Below, piece by piece: positions 46,061-60,109 of a stretch of 64,000 nt of DNA (its first letter is position 1; every line of letters begins with the position of its first letter). The notes under the pieces are model-generated. The model saw nothing but the letters and a program-made list of their open reading frames with translations. It was not told where the DNA came from and made no database searches. A program made the position numbers and the translations under genes. Source of the DNA: Climacteris rufus (taxonomy: Eukaryota > Chordata > Aves > Passeriformes > Climacteridae); contig VZRZ01001244.1 of assembly GCA_013398175.1 (NCBI GenBank), forward strand, positions 1,968,428-2,032,427, given 5' to 3'.

Positions 46061-49000
46061 TAATATAACCGAGTGGCTTAATTTTCCTTAGTTCTTTAAT
46101 TCTTCTTTTTTCTTCTCCAGTAACATGCTCTGCTTCCTAAGAATATGTGTTTGTCTAAATATATTTGGATTTAAGCTGGAGCATAGGCTTTAAAAATCAT
46201 CAATTTTGTTTTCAAATTAAAATACTCCTAATTTGTACATGAAAGGAACAAGGCTATTTCTCAGTGGTCATGGTCAAACTTTATTACACCGCTAGAAGTA
46301 TGTATGCTAATCCTACCAAAAGGATTATTTGTATTTTGAAGTTATGTCTGTTGTCTAGGATGTAGGGAATTGGCCATTGGCAACCAGTCAGAAGCATTTA
46401 AGGGAAGTATTTGTTCATCAGTTTTGAACTTGGAAATTGTGGGTTTTGAACATCTCATTCATTAATTTTGTTACTGATGACTCAAGACTCACCAAAATTT
46501 TTATTCCCACATTTACTGAATTATGCATTGTATCTTCTTTTAATGACTGTGCCAGATTTCAGGGAAATGTCTGCATGAAGTGTTCTGGACACTACCTTTT
46601 CCATGCTTAAAAAATGGTAAAATTTAAAAGGGCATTTTTGTTCACTGATGTAAAAAAAGAAATGGTACAAGAGAAACCAGATACTTAGCATGAGCTAATT
46701 GTGGAAAAGTGAAGAACAATATAAGATACTGAACTGTGTTGATTTTAGTTTAACTATAAAGCTTAACCATCTCAAAAAGGTGAATTGCAGTAGCTCATAT
46801 TCAGCCTGGGACTGCAGAACATCAGGCATAGCATAGAATTGCTATGAAGTGGATATATTTGTCTGAACTGTTGAATGTGGAGAGGACCTTCTGTTAATGT
46901 AATTAAGCTTTAAAAAAACACAACTGGACATTTTATAGCACATAAGTAACTGAAGCATAGGGTTTTCTTTCTCCATTATTACTAGCTGACATAGCAGGTC
47001 TTCACTACTTCACATGCTTTAAATGTGTGGTTTAGTCCTCCTCAATGGAATGGTTTGAATTCTCTCATGTTCCTCCAGAGCTGGCCATAGTCCTTTCTTC
47101 CTTAAAAAAACCCCAGCTAGGTAGTGTCGATACGTACTTTGTGACTGACATGCATCCTTATGAGAGGGAGAACTGTAACTCAAATCACTCTTGAAGTGAA
47201 TTGAATTGTGTCAGTACACTGCATAAATTATGGAGTTTGCAATGCTTTGCTTTCTTCTTGTACCTTTGTAATTCTTCTGACACTTCTGCTTTCAATAGTC
47301 TTCCTTTTTTAGAAGGCTAACTACATCTTTGTCACAAAATGCCTGTTCACAGCATATGATAGATTTCTACTGAAGAAAAACATTGAAAGAACAAATAATG
47401 CCCCAAATCAGAGAACAATTTATGAGTTTCAGTAGTGTAGGCAGGGAAACTTTTAAGAAAAAAGGTTCTTTTTTCTTTTAAGAAAAATATCTGTTGAAAA
47501 GTCTTCTGAAATTACTGTTTAATGCAGTTCTACATTAGATACATATTGTCTGTAAAGTGGCAGACATAATCATGTCAATGAATAAGGAGAATGACTGCTA
47601 TGTTATACCTTTGCCTGGGTAACTAAATTGTAATTATTCATAGAAATGACTTTATAGACCTCAGATAAGCAATATGCAGAGTATTTGCTACAGTTCTAGC
47701 ATAGCCTAAATATAGATAATTTAGTAAAACAGGATTTAGCTGGATGTTGTTCATGACCCTTAGGTAGGAACAAAACTGAGTGCAATTGCAGTTACTTGGA
47801 AATATCCTTGCTCTGAATGTAGCTATCTGGGACCAGTGTCAGCTCATATCCTAAAAGAAAACAGGAGGTTTGAGTGTGTGATGTGGGGCAGACAACTGAA
47901 CATGGACTTGTGAAAATGACTTACAACTCACAGAACTGAGGCCCTTTAGCTGTAGTTATAAAATCTGCCATTTGAACTTCTGTGTGAAATTTACACCCCA
48001 GCTACCAATAAATCAGTCTGCATTTCCATCTTCTTCCAAATAACCTTCGATGAGGTAATCCAAAAAGAGATAAACAACAACGTTTCATGGAAGTATGTGC
48101 CTCTCTTGTTGCAATGGGAATTACAAAATGAGGCATCTCTAAAAGATAACTTGAACATGGTATTTCTTTTTTATTTTCCAATAAATGATGACTTGGAAGA
48201 AGATTTCTCAGCAGAAGCCAAAAGGGAATAGTAAATTATATTTTTTCTTTATGTAATGTACATACTGGTTATGTGTTTGGGGAAGACTTGGAGTTTTTAA
48301 AAGAACATTTGCAATATCATACTGCAAAGTTTGAGAGACCATTAAGCAAATTGGAAATCTTATACGTGGAGGAAATATTATGTTCAAGGCTTCAGTGCTT
48401 GCTATGATTAGAGTGCTCTTTGTGGGAGATTTGTTAATGTTTCTTCATCCTGGATACCTGCCAAGCTTAAGGTTTTAATGCTCTGAGACTGAGTCACGAA
48501 AGTGGGGACTGACTGCTCAGAGCTTGTTGACTTGCCAGGAGGTGGGTGTGGGAGGTAATATGCAAGTAAGAAAGAAGAAGGGCACGAACAATAATCTAGA
48601 CATTCTGTGACAATCTTTTGTTTAGAAGAAATAAGTCCACAGCTTCAGGTTTTATATCTCTTTTCCAAGCTTGCCAACAAAACTGGGACATTTTAGAGAT
48701 GTGATCTCTTTCCTTGTTTCAGAAAGAAAGAGTATGTGTGAAATAGGGGCTAGAAAAACAAGGATTAACACATCACTGAATATGGATAAGTACAGCATCT
48801 GTCCATGATAATTATCATGTGAAATGAATAATTTTTAAACCGTAAATAATTTATTTTAACTTCTTTTATTTGATAACCACTAGAAAACTCTAGTGGATCT
48901 CTGCAAAAACTGATTTAAGCTTGCTGAAAATAGACTAGACTTTCTGGATCACGTTTTACGGATCTGGGCAGTACAGCCCCTGAATCTCTTTGAAGCATAT

Positions 49001-52000
49001 GCTCAAAATCCTTAGAAAAACAGAAATTGCACAGATAGTAAGAAATTACAACACTTGTGAGCTTCTTTAGCCAAATTAGATCACTGTAATTAAGCATTCC
49101 ACCTTTCTTAGAGCATAGGAAGGGGTTATTATACAAAGCTCAAATGCTTTTGGAGGGATAAATGGTAACTTGTGAGTTTGGAAAAAGCTGCTGAAAATGG
49201 ATATGGCTGCAGGATTACACACAGAGCACTGGATCTTGGAGTCATTCAAGAGAAGACAAATGTCTGGATAGATCCATTCACAAAGCAGTGAATTCTGCTG
49301 AGCAGTATTCTGAAGTGCAGGCTTCACAAATGCTGGTTTTCAGCTGGGAAATGAGGACTGAAGAGCGGGGAGGTACTTCATCAGTGTAGCATCATATAAC
49401 TGAACATGTCTGTGCTTCAAGTGGACTGAGGACAAAGAAGCACAGATTAGTCTAAATTGCCAGGGTTTCCTTTGCCCTAGTATTCACTGCCTGCATTTAT
49501 ACCTCAGTCATATTGTCTTGCTCAGGAATTACAGTGGAGAGCATAATCTAATGACTCCTTAGTGAGTGCTCTCTGACCTTTGTGTCCCATGCATGCTTGT
49601 GTCTGATGTACCACAACTACCTGAGGTCTGGGAAGCTTGCATAGTTTCAACTACCAGGCTTGCATAAAAACTGACCTGCATATGACTTTTTTGTGTATTT
49701 AGTTCCATGTTCAGATTCAGAGATGCATGTAGGCAACTGTGTAGGATGGGTTTGATTTGTGGGTGTCAATTCTCCTGTGAAAAGTGAGAAGGTAGTGACA
49801 CAGAAAAAAATAATATGTGTGTAAATGCATTCATATAAGGCTCCCTGTAATCTCGCATGGAGAGATTAATAAACTTTGGGAAGAAATGGGACCATTAACA
49901 TTATAAATTTTTACATCATCCAGAAAGCAGACTGTAAGTCCAGTCCATTACCACATCTACTCCATAAATGAATTTTGGTCTACAAATGCTTGGTATATAA
50001 AGGCATGGCAACTCTCAGCGCTGAGGAAAACAGCTTTTTCTTTCAGGGAAGAGGGGGGAAATGGCTTTGTATGCCCAGGAAGAGCCAAGGAACGAGCTCA
50101 AGAACTAGATCCTAGATCGTCAGCTGTTATTTGTTTTCTGACTCTGCCCCAACCACCTCTCTCCTGGACAGTACCTAAACCTGGTTGATGTCACATTATA
50201 CCACAGGCACTATTCCCAACCACTGGTGTAAGTGAAACTACAACAAATTTAACTTCCTTTATCCTACTCAATCCTCCACTTCTACTCTCAAAGCTTGTCA
50301 CCATCCTCCTGTTGGAACCAGGGAATGCAAAACACTGAACACAGACATCTCATTTCAGAGATTTTAGATGGAGAAAAGAGAAAGAAATTATAATTGTCCC
50401 TTAAGAAGCCATAGTCCCATCAGATCTGTGAGTAGTGTGCTATAATGCAATGTGCCTGTTGCCATACTGCAAGGCCTCACCAACCACAGCAGTGTCTCCC
50501 TACCAGCCCTTGCCTCTGCCAGCTACCTTCTGGAAATTATTTTGTTCCTCTTTGGTTCCAGATGACAAATTGCACAGCACAGATGGACTGCTGGGCTAGC
50601 TCTTGACTGTTGTGATGATTACCTCTCCAGTCACTGAGGGTATAGAAATGGCTTTGCTACTGATGAAACTCTTGGGTTCTGACATCAGCCATAGCTGCTC
50701 TTCTTGACAGGGCATTATTCACAGACCACTTGCATGGGAAGTAAACCCCGGTGGAGTTTTTAACAGAGGATATGGCAGGATAAATTGGTGCTCTTCTCTG
50801 CTGATCTGAAGTTTCCAGAGCCTGTCTCTGCTGGCTGGCTGCCTTCCCAGGTGTTTTGCACTTGAAGGAGAAAAAGACTCCAAAAAACCCCTCAAAGTCC
50901 AACAGTTATCATAATCCTTTTAATACCCCTGAATTGGAGTGTTATGTCCTCTCCCTGCCTGCCTACCAGCCACTACAAAAAAAACACCAAGTGTTTGTAA
51001 TCCAGACATTATTTCCTGTTGGGCTAGCAGTTTTAAGATAGCCTGACATGAGGCTCAATAGCAATAAAGAAAATTATGGAAGGTTAGGGGGTAGTTCAGA
51101 GGAGAGGAAGGGCAGTGATGTTCACAGATGTTATTGATTTAATTTTATTTATGAATTGCAGAGAATCAAATAATAATAGAGCAGAAACAACTTGCTGGTT
51201 AAAGATAAAATTGTATTTACCTAACCATCTGTTTCTATACTGTTCTAAGTGACTTACAATGAATCTAGAGGAATCTGTTCTTCAGTAAAGAAATGCAAGA
51301 CTTCAGTCTTTTCCAACAGAGACAGAAGAATAGGGGACATACTGTTTCTGTCTCTTCTGGTGTTAGTCTGTCAGCTCTTACCCCGAAGTAAACTCTCATT
51401 TTTCTCATTTAATCTTTGGAGACCTTGCAGTTGAAATGCTGCATTGCCCCTGTCTGAGTCACATGTGATTGCAGCTGCTCAGCATATATATGCATGAGTT
51501 CACTCAATTTCAGTAGGGAATTTTTAGGCAGAACCTGCATATGATATATTAAAATACAAAAACTAAAACAAAAAACAAACTTAAACAAAAAAACCACAGA
51601 AAGAGATAAAGGAGGGAAAAGGAATTGAGGGAGAAGACCTAAAATGTCCCCTGAATGCCATTACAAGATGAAGGTCTATTTCAAGCTTCTATACACAATA
51701 ATGAGGATGTTTATTTCCACTGCACCTTTTACATTTTAATCTAAATAAACATTGCCCTAAAGCAGGAAAGGAAATGAGTCTTCCTTTTGATGGTCTCTGA
51801 GGTAAATCTTTCAGTATGTTGCCCAACTCTCTTTATTTCTCTTGTTGTTGTGGGTTTTTGTACACATATTTCCAAGGCAAATATTTCTACCTCTCAGGTT
51901 AAAGCTTTTGATTTGTCTGTTGTGTGAGAGAGTCCTGTGTTGGAGAGCATCCATCGGCACTGGGAAAAGGGCATTTAGAAGGATTTTTTTTTCCCGCTGT

Positions 52001-52084
52001 AAAGAACATGGATTCAAACATTGGATTTTGCAGTTAATTTAATGGATGACATAAAAACCTTTATTTTTAGGAATATAAAGAGTA
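46061..52084. other. Unique non-coding sequence
   Basis: About 6 kb without a supported gene or recognised repeat. Frames reach only about 83 codons. An A/AAAC-rich tract lies at 51549-51598. The long, quiet, AT-rich texture fits a gene desert or large intron. Confidence 0.55.
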
Positions 52085-52098
52085 GAAAAGTTGCTATT

Positions 52099-52133
52099 AT
52101 ATGCATGTAAATGTGTGTGCATATGCATGTAAA
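52099..52133 (+). repeat. Paired 13-bp direct repeat ATATGCATGTAAA
   Basis: ATATGCATGTAAA at 52099-52111 and again at 52121-52133, 22 bp apart, with GTGTGTGC between them and further ATGCAT-like sequence to about 52155. The alternating purine-pyrimidine character suggests a decayed dinucleotide or RY repeat. Confidence 0.6.
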
Positions 52134-54881
52134 CAAGCACATTATATGTATGCATCTATAGTATTGTAAAGGCCTATTATTCCTTTCTTAAGAACAAAGG
52201 GAATTCTCACATGGATTTTATTTTATGTAACAGGGGCACTGTTACAGCAACCTAAAATAAACATTGAGGCCTTAACTGAAGTGTTTAAGCATCTGAGAAG
52301 CCTATTGAATTCATGAAGCTTCTTAACATACTTAGAGTCTGGCATGTGTGTAAATACTTCACTGTAGCAGGGTCACAAGACCTCAATTCAAGCCTTATAA
52401 AATTCAGTGGAAAATTTCCTTTTGATGTCAAAAGCAGTTGGATGTGTTTGCAGTGTGTATTTTTTATGCTAATGCAGAATGAGCCAGCCATATTGCAGGA
52501 ACATTTGGTACATGTTAAAAGTCTTTGAGTTTGTGAGCCGTAGCAACCTTACACTGACAACATTTATCCAGATTGATTAAAAGATGTGAATAAAAAGGCA
52601 TTCCCAGACTGACAGAAGGCAGCAAGTGCCTTCTAGAAAAGGCAGCATGGAATGAGCTCTGGCTGGGGAGCCATTGGTGGTGGCAGAAGGGCGCAGTGGG
52701 AACCCAGAAGGATGACTGGAGATGATAAACTCATTCCTTGGACATACTGGGGAGATAGCTGCGTTGTCTCACCCCGTGTACACCTGGGAGTGTGGGGATA
52801 AGTCCTGCTACAAGGAGCTGACCCCATCTGAGGAGGAAGAGCAACATCCATCCATCTACTAGGCTGGAACTTGTCACCCAGGCAGGTTCAAATTTCTGGA
52901 GAAGAAACAACATGCTGTGAGTTGTTGCAGCTTAACTGCAAATGTGAAAACTATTGCTGCTTTGACACCAAGCCTGCTGGAAAGGCTTTGTCTACAATTG
53001 TGCTAAATTGTCCCAAGCTGACTATTATGGTCTGAATTTCCATTGCTTCTGAGTTGAAGGGCACTGTCTGAGAAGATGAGATGGAGGAGAATGCAGAGAG
53101 GCACCCCTCGGAGATACACTGCATGTGTCTTTCTGATAAGTGCTCAGGGAGCTGAATGGACATAGAAAAGTGAGGTGATACTATTCCAGCTCACACTCAG
53201 TTGTTCCTGGAATACTGATTCTAGGCATTTCTTTAGCAAGAAAATTTGCAGGAAACTGGGAGAGGGCAATGCAGTTGTAATGGGCATAGTTTGGTAAAAA
53301 TGACAAAAATCACAGGTAAATAACTCTATAGGGAGACCTAATTACTTGTGGCATTTGAAGGAAATGGATTGCAAGGAGTCCCAGATGAGTAATCTAAGGA
53401 AATAAAGGGAGGCAATCAGGAACTGGAACTGTCTGAATATTTTCAGAATTTCAATATGGGGAAATGAACAGAGCAGAAATCATTCTGCTTTGACCTGTTC
53501 TGTTGTCAAGGACAAATGTAAGTGAGGGGAATATTTAGGCTGGCTGATATAGAGAAAGACTGTTCCCAGGAGATCGATCATAAGACATCTAATAGAAATA
53601 AAAGACAAACCCTTCAGTCTATTGCACTCAAGACTCAGCAAAATTGAAAAATAGAATGTAAGGGTAGACCATGAGAAACAAACAAAAAAATTTTAGATGT
53701 GCTTGATATATGTATTAGATTAAGGAATCCTCTAGGTTTCTGCACATTCATTTGTGTAAATTCTGGCTATCTCTCCCTTTATGTATGCTGGATAGTACAG
53801 TCAGGATTTTTTTTTCTCCCCAGGTTGAAATTCAGCCTTGGTTAATGCTTGACTCTCGGGTGTGTACAGTACTCCTTTGGGCTGCATATTTCCATCTTCT
53901 TATCCTATATGACCTCAGTTCTTGTTAGGAGAACATCTACCTACTCTTCCTTTGATGAATAAAGCACACTTTTCTCCTGTCCTTTCATATAGGAAAATAT
54001 TATTTTCTTTCATCCTGCCTTCTCTGTAATCTCTTCACTCTTGTAATTCAGATGTTTCTCAGTGCTTTATGGCAGCCTAGCTCTGACTGACATAAAACTG
54101 AGAGCTAGTTTCCTCAACAATCTTCCTAAACATTTTGCTTCAAAAGATAAAGTAACATATAATTTGATTCCTTTTTTGTTCAAAGCTCAAAATTTTTGCC
54201 TGCACAAGGGTGGAACATAGGAAGGTCAAAAGACAAACGGATATTTTTCCCTGGGCAACTTGTAAAACCAGAAAACCTACCCCAAATGTAGCCCTTGCCA
54301 GAATCACAGGAAGACTTGGCAGCAATGATGTGTGCTCCTTGCCTGTGTGTTGCTTCTTCCATTTATCATTGACGTGGACCCACAGTATCCACAGTCAGCA
54401 TCCATCTTTTGAGCCCACTTAGTGCTGCTTCTTACTTCTTATCTGCAGCTCAGGAGTCACTTTTGTTCTATTTCTTAATTATTTCACGTTTCAGTTAGGG
54501 TAGCTGGGAGAGTACGAGGTATCTGGTAGCCTGATAGCCTCAGGTGGTGATATTATGCAATGTTTGCCTAATTGCCTTGATATAATTATGCTGTTTATTT
54601 TGTTACTCAACTAGAAAGGATATGCTGTTTGAAGTTTAGATATTTGGTTGATAAGTGGCAAGATAAATGCAATAATATTGCCAACTAGACAGGGTAATCT
54701 AAAACTGCATTGACGAAAGGACAGCTATTCTACATAATTCTGCTGACTGGAAGGAGGAGTCAAATATTTTATTGCCCAGATATGTTGAGGTAAAGAGGAC
54801 CAGTTTGACTTTGAGAGAGGCTGAGCTTGTTTTCTGAACCTTTCTCTCCTGGGTGCATACGTTACAGGTTTACATAAAGGT
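52134..54881. other. Unique non-coding sequence
   Basis: No supported gene. 52610-52900 is GC-richer, with 60-72 codon minus frames and one short plus frame, none recognisable. No repeat family identified. Confidence 0.5.
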
Positions 54882-55277
54882 CTATCTTGGTTCTGGCTAG
54901 GACAGGGTTAGTTTTTACAGTAGCCAGGAGAGGACATGTCCAGGACCCAGAGATTATTCTATATCACCTCATGTAATTTTCTGGGGACGGGGTTCATTCT
55001 GGTTGAGTAAGCGTGGCGTGAAGCAAGCGGTTGGGTAGTGTCTGTTCCTTCTGTTACTGATATTATTGCTGTTACTCTTTGTTTTTCTTATTCCATTGCT
55101 GTTTCCAGTAAGTTTTTCTTATCTCAATCAGTAATCTTTACTCTTTGTGCCTACAATTCTCTTCTTCATCCTGCCACAGGGGGAGTAATAGGGGGGAGTG
55201 AGCAAGCAAGCAGTGTGTGGTTTGGAGTTTTTCAGTGGGAACACTGAAATGGGGAATACCATTCCTAAATCACGACA
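54882..55277 (+). mobile_element. Avian ERVL-type solo LTR with internal deletion
   Basis: The 5' end 'cttggttctggctaggacag' (54886-54905) and the 3' part ('cttatctcaatcagtaatct' near 55118, 'actctttgtg', a 'ggggggagtgagcaagcaag' block near 55191, ending AAATCACGACA at 55277) are the two ends of a common avian ERVL LTR. In the intact family they are separated by more U3 sequence with a TATA box. Here much of U3, including that box, is missing or unrecognisable, so the LTR is deleted and unlikely to work as a promoter. No internal retroviral sequence flanks it. No exact 5-bp target duplication was found, probably because of divergence. Confidence 0.85.
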
Positions 55278-56770
55278 GCCTTACTTGAATCTCTTTCTTG
55301 ACTCTTAGGTCCGCACTGCAAAACACTTGTGCAGAGACAGATAAATAATTCTCCTTAAAACTCGGTGAATCTTGGGGAAGAATTTATACACTTCAAGCAA
55401 AATAAGCAAGTAAGTGGACATGGATTTATTCCAGATGAGGCACAGAGGCCATTTCAAAGGTGGGGCTGGAAACCTTGAGTCTTTAATCCCAGGCATCTGC
55501 CTGTGTTTGGCAAGGGAAGATTTCTTGCAGGATGTTGGAAGATTTCATGTTGGAGGTTGGATGCATGCTTAACAATTCCCAAATTCCAAACATATTTTCA
55601 GGTATTAGTCTTTAAGTGATTAACATTTAAGTTTTGTGAACACAAGGTTTTTGGCAAGTTTCATGGTATATAATTTCATGGTATCCAAGTGAGATTTATG
55701 CTTCTTGCAGGAGGTACTAGCAAATTGGCTGTGGGCCTATCTAGTCTTTTGGTAATGACATCATGATTGATAAGTCTGACTACCTTGATAGGACCAACAA
55801 ACCTGAGTTTCTCTTGATGTTTCTGAAATCCCCAAGTGGATTCATTTATGCTTAGAATGTCCAGTTCTTTCAAGGGTGTGCCATCAAGTGTGCTGTTGCT
55901 AAGGTAAGGTCAGAAGCCTTTAGAGCTAAGCTGCAGCTTTTCAGCAAGCTTTCAACTCCTGCAGCATTGCTCTGAAAGGCAGCTGGGGGATCAGTGCTCA
56001 GAGCAAAGCGCCCCAGTCTGCTACTCCTGTATCCTCACATCTAGGCAAAATTTCATAGGGGAAATAAAGAAAAAAGGTTTATGTTTTGACCTTTTCTATT
56101 AGAAATCACAGAAGTCAGAGAGGGAAGTTCTTTATGCTACTTAGTACAGAACCATCAGCCTCTTGACTAATGCCCTCACACCCTGCCCTCAGGACAGCAG
56201 TGTAGCTCTATGCTGGCTGGTGCACTAGTGAAGGGAAATAAACCTACCCTCACCTGAGAGGAGAGATAGCAGAGACCCACAGAAGCCACAGAGTGCTTTG
56301 TTATGCTCCCTATGCAATGGAGTCTTTTTGGTTTCCACACTGTGCAGTCAACATTTTTTAGGATGGGAGAACAGCTTTGTAGGCACTGAACAAAAAAACC
56401 CAGTACCCAGGAATCAGCAAGACTCCTCTAGCTCCTGGGTGGGGAGGAAGGGGGAGACTAGAAAACAGGGAGGGGAGAGAGTCCATTTCCAGATAAGCGT
56501 GTTGAAAGGTTGAAAAGAGGGAGAAGTGTGCTTTTCTGCTCAAAGTTTACTTATTGATAGGAAGTTGGTTCTGCTTCTTGGCTGCATATGTTTAGAATTT
56601 GTAGAGTTGTATATTCTGCTTTAGCAAACTATATTGTCAAGTGGAGAAAATGGTAAACTAGCAGGACACTTGCAGAGGATGACATCTGTTACCAATATCT
56701 TATATGGGCTTTTATTCAATTTTCTTATCAGGAGTCCTCATGATTACTTCAGTGTTGTCAGCGTGTAAGC
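55278..56770. other. Unique non-coding sequence
   Basis: No supported gene. Short frames on both strands at 56298-56543 follow a GC-richer purine stretch. No recognised repeat. Confidence 0.5.
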
Positions 56771-56772
56771 AG

Positions 56773-56798
56773 ACACACACACACACACACACACACAC
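56773..56798 (+). repeat. (AC)13 microsatellite
   Basis: Thirteen perfect AC units, probably polymorphic. Confidence 0.97.
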
Positions 56799-59700
56799 CT
56801 GCGTGATGTGTATTTGAGTATTGATTTATGTGTTTGTCTTCATACACCAATGTCCTGTACATTGGATCGGTTCCTGATCATGGAACTGATGTGCCTTCCA
56901 ACAAGCAACAAAAATGACTTCTCACTTTACAAGGAGAAACTTCATGCTGAAGACCTTCCTGATCTGCACTATTGGAATTCCTTCTCCCTGTGAATATCTC
57001 CTTGTGAGATATTTTCTAGCCTTAAAATAGTCTTCAATTCTGTCAGAAAAGTTTTCCTTCCTCTGCTGCAATTAACCACACACTTAAGCAACAGCAATGA
57101 ATACATATTTCCACTTTTTCCCCCTCTCTCTTGTTTTTGCTTCATGATGCTCTAGTGCTTTGTATGGTTGGTCTACCATTTTTTTTGGATGTTCAATTCC
57201 TCTTTTGTGCTGTTTTTATCATAGAAGCAAGAAGAAAGTATCTTTGATAATGGGGAGATAAGAAAATTATTACTAAGCCACAAAAACTGTATGACAGAGA
57301 GAGAGGTGTTGCACATGAATTTGTTTGACCCTAAACCAGGGTTTAATAATACTTTGGCTTTTATACATTGTTATTTCAGTTCTTGTTATTAGAGAAAAAG
57401 AATATGCAGTTATAACATTTCTTTCCCAGACTTATATTTTCCTAGATAAAAGGCATTGAATTTTAAGATATATACCACTCTACTCCACACTGCTTGTGCC
57501 TTTCTGGATCAGACAGCAATTTTAGTCATAAATTTAATAAATATTAATATGACTATCAAAAAGCACATACATTAAAAAAAAATCTCCTTTGAACATTACA
57601 ATTTTGACTGATTACACTTTAACAAACATCACTGTAGGAGTATCATTTAGCTTTAACTTTTTAGCTTTTTAGAATTATGTAACACTTGTCAGGAAATTCA
57701 TACAAATTTCTTAAGGCTAATAAGTTTCCTAAGGTTTCCTAAGGCTAATAACGTCATCCTTAGTTCTTGTTTTTCCTCTCCTCCTCTGTAAGGCTTCAGA
57801 GAGCTGGAAGAATCCTGTGCTGATAAACAGCATGTCATGTAAATTCAGGACCACGGCTAAAGTTTTAAAGTCTCATCCCAGAGTGGCATTAGCAAAATGT
57901 ACAAGACTGGTGTTCATACTTCTTTACCAGTTTTTTATTACAAAATTTGGGTAACACACAAGTTTCAGTTAGGCTATGCTATAGTTTTGGATCATACTTT
58001 CAGACATTATAAATGAATGTTGTTCCATGAAGCTGGTGAAGCTGTATGTCCTGGGGTCCAGATTCAGTCACCCACACACATCTGGTGTCACATGAGATAC
58101 CCTCAAGGAGCCTACCTGGCTTCTGACTGCCCTTACAGATGGGAGCCTACTTCCTTCCATGGGTCCTGTGTTATACCCACCAGCTCAAATGGCATCTCAG
58201 ATGACACTGCACACCTATGGCCTGTAAACATACCAGTCCTGCCTCCTGAGAGCTTACCTTACAACTTTTCAAAATTGGAGAGGCTGAATGAATAGATTAA
58301 AATAAATGTCTTCTGGAAAATCTCTGGGGACTGTTCTTGCAGTGATTTTTTAAATTTAAAACCACCTGTCCCTCCAGTTTATATCCATTTTGACCTGATA
58401 ACCATTTCTCTAATTTTTCTTACTCTTTTAAAATGCATTTAGTGGGTAAGTGCAGGTAAAAAGCCTGACCTACTATCACCAGGTACATCAGCTCTGATGT
58501 ATTCACTGACTGGGTTAACCTGCAAGGTTAATAGGGAGGTGCTCTCCACCAACTGTGTCATATAATCATTAATCCATAATGCTGGAACACAGCAAAGTTT
58601 TGGGGATATTTCTCAGTTGAGTGCAGAGGACATAGTAAGGATATTCTTGCCTTCAGCAGAGCAAGAAGAATTAATAAGCTTTAAAAGTACTATTTGTCTT
58701 CTCTTCTGGTAACATATATCCAGGTTGCCTCTTCCTATTCTCTGTGAAAGTTTTAATATTGAAATTGACAGTGTAAGAGAATAGCTTTTTGTGTCTTTTC
58801 TGAAGATGGGCAGAACCAGAAAATGAAAAGAAAGTGTCCATAACTAAAAAAATGCAATAATGTCATCTGATAGATGGGACTTCCTTTCTTCGCTAGGAAA
58901 TGTGGATGATAGAATAAATGATGAAAAATTATTTCATACCCTTTCCTATGCCTTCGTAACGTTAACACTAGTTGTTACAACACTGGATAATTTTCTCTTT
59001 CTGGAAATATATTTACTATTTCAGTTTACCAAGATTTTTGGCATCATTGACACCCTGGAGCAATAAATTTCAAGGTCAAATTGCATAACAAGATTTATAT
59101 CTGCTACTGCTCAATACAGGTAAATGCCTTGTTGCTCTTATTTACATGACAAGGAATAGAAATATAACTTCCCTGAGATTACAAAGACATGTGGTTCCAA
59201 GCTTTGCAACTTTTCCAGTTTTAATAATTTTGCTATTTCAGTGACTATTTTCTGTCATCTTTCTCCAAGTCTCCCCTAACTGCAGAATCTGAATTCATAC
59301 TGCATGACCCACTAATGCTAAATATTTGTTAGATATTTCACTCTTATTTTTGTTGCATTCAACTACAGTTTTTCCTTCACTGGTTGAGTGGTTTATAGAT
59401 TACTATGGAACCTGGGCTTTGTATTTGATCTCCATCAGAATTCTGGCACAAGTGTAAAAACAGCATCCTGAATAATGGTTGGAATGTTGTCACCAGCAGT
59501 TCCTGCATGTTTTCTGTGTCTTTTCTAGTTGATTTAGTAAGATCCTTGAATGTGTTCAGAAATCCATTTATCTGCTTATGTTTCAGAGTTATAACTCTGA
59601 AATGTGTAGTAGTAGGTTCTTTGGAATTAGCCAAAGAAAATTTATTATGAAAGAGTTAATAGATGGTGCATGGGTAAAATTCTGCTTTTTACCTACATTT

Positions 59701-60109
59701 GAAAGCTAGTGGTCCTAATTTGTTTTAAGCACTTAAGATCATATAGCCTTGCCGTGCTCTGGCCAGCTTTGTCACCGATAACATGGGTGTATTCACCAAC
59801 TTAATTACGTACTCTTTGTTCTTAACCATAAACCAATATTAACAAATCCCTGCACTCATCCACAGTTTAAAGGAGTCAGGCAGCCCGTGGTTTCTGGAGG
59901 ACAATTTTTCCTGCCGGGAAGCCCTGTGGCCAGCAGCCTCAAGTCATGGTGGTGGAAGGGCTGAAGAGGGAAGAGTGGTGGCTGCATGTTACCAGCAGCA
60001 GAGACCTATTTCTGAGTTACCCTACTTAGCAGAACCAGCAGGCGTCCATGAGGAACAAAGAGCTATTTCATGATCACAGCAGGTCTCACAGCAACATTGT
60101 GGCTTCCAG
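56799..60109. other. Unique non-coding sequence
   Basis: No supported gene. A small nested tandem duplication lies at 57712-57750 (TTTCCTAAGG twice, TAAGGCTAATA twice). 58017-58295 holds a 92-codon plus frame with no domain, followed by ATTAAAATAAA (58297-58307), possibly the end of an unknown retroposed sequence. Confidence 0.5.
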
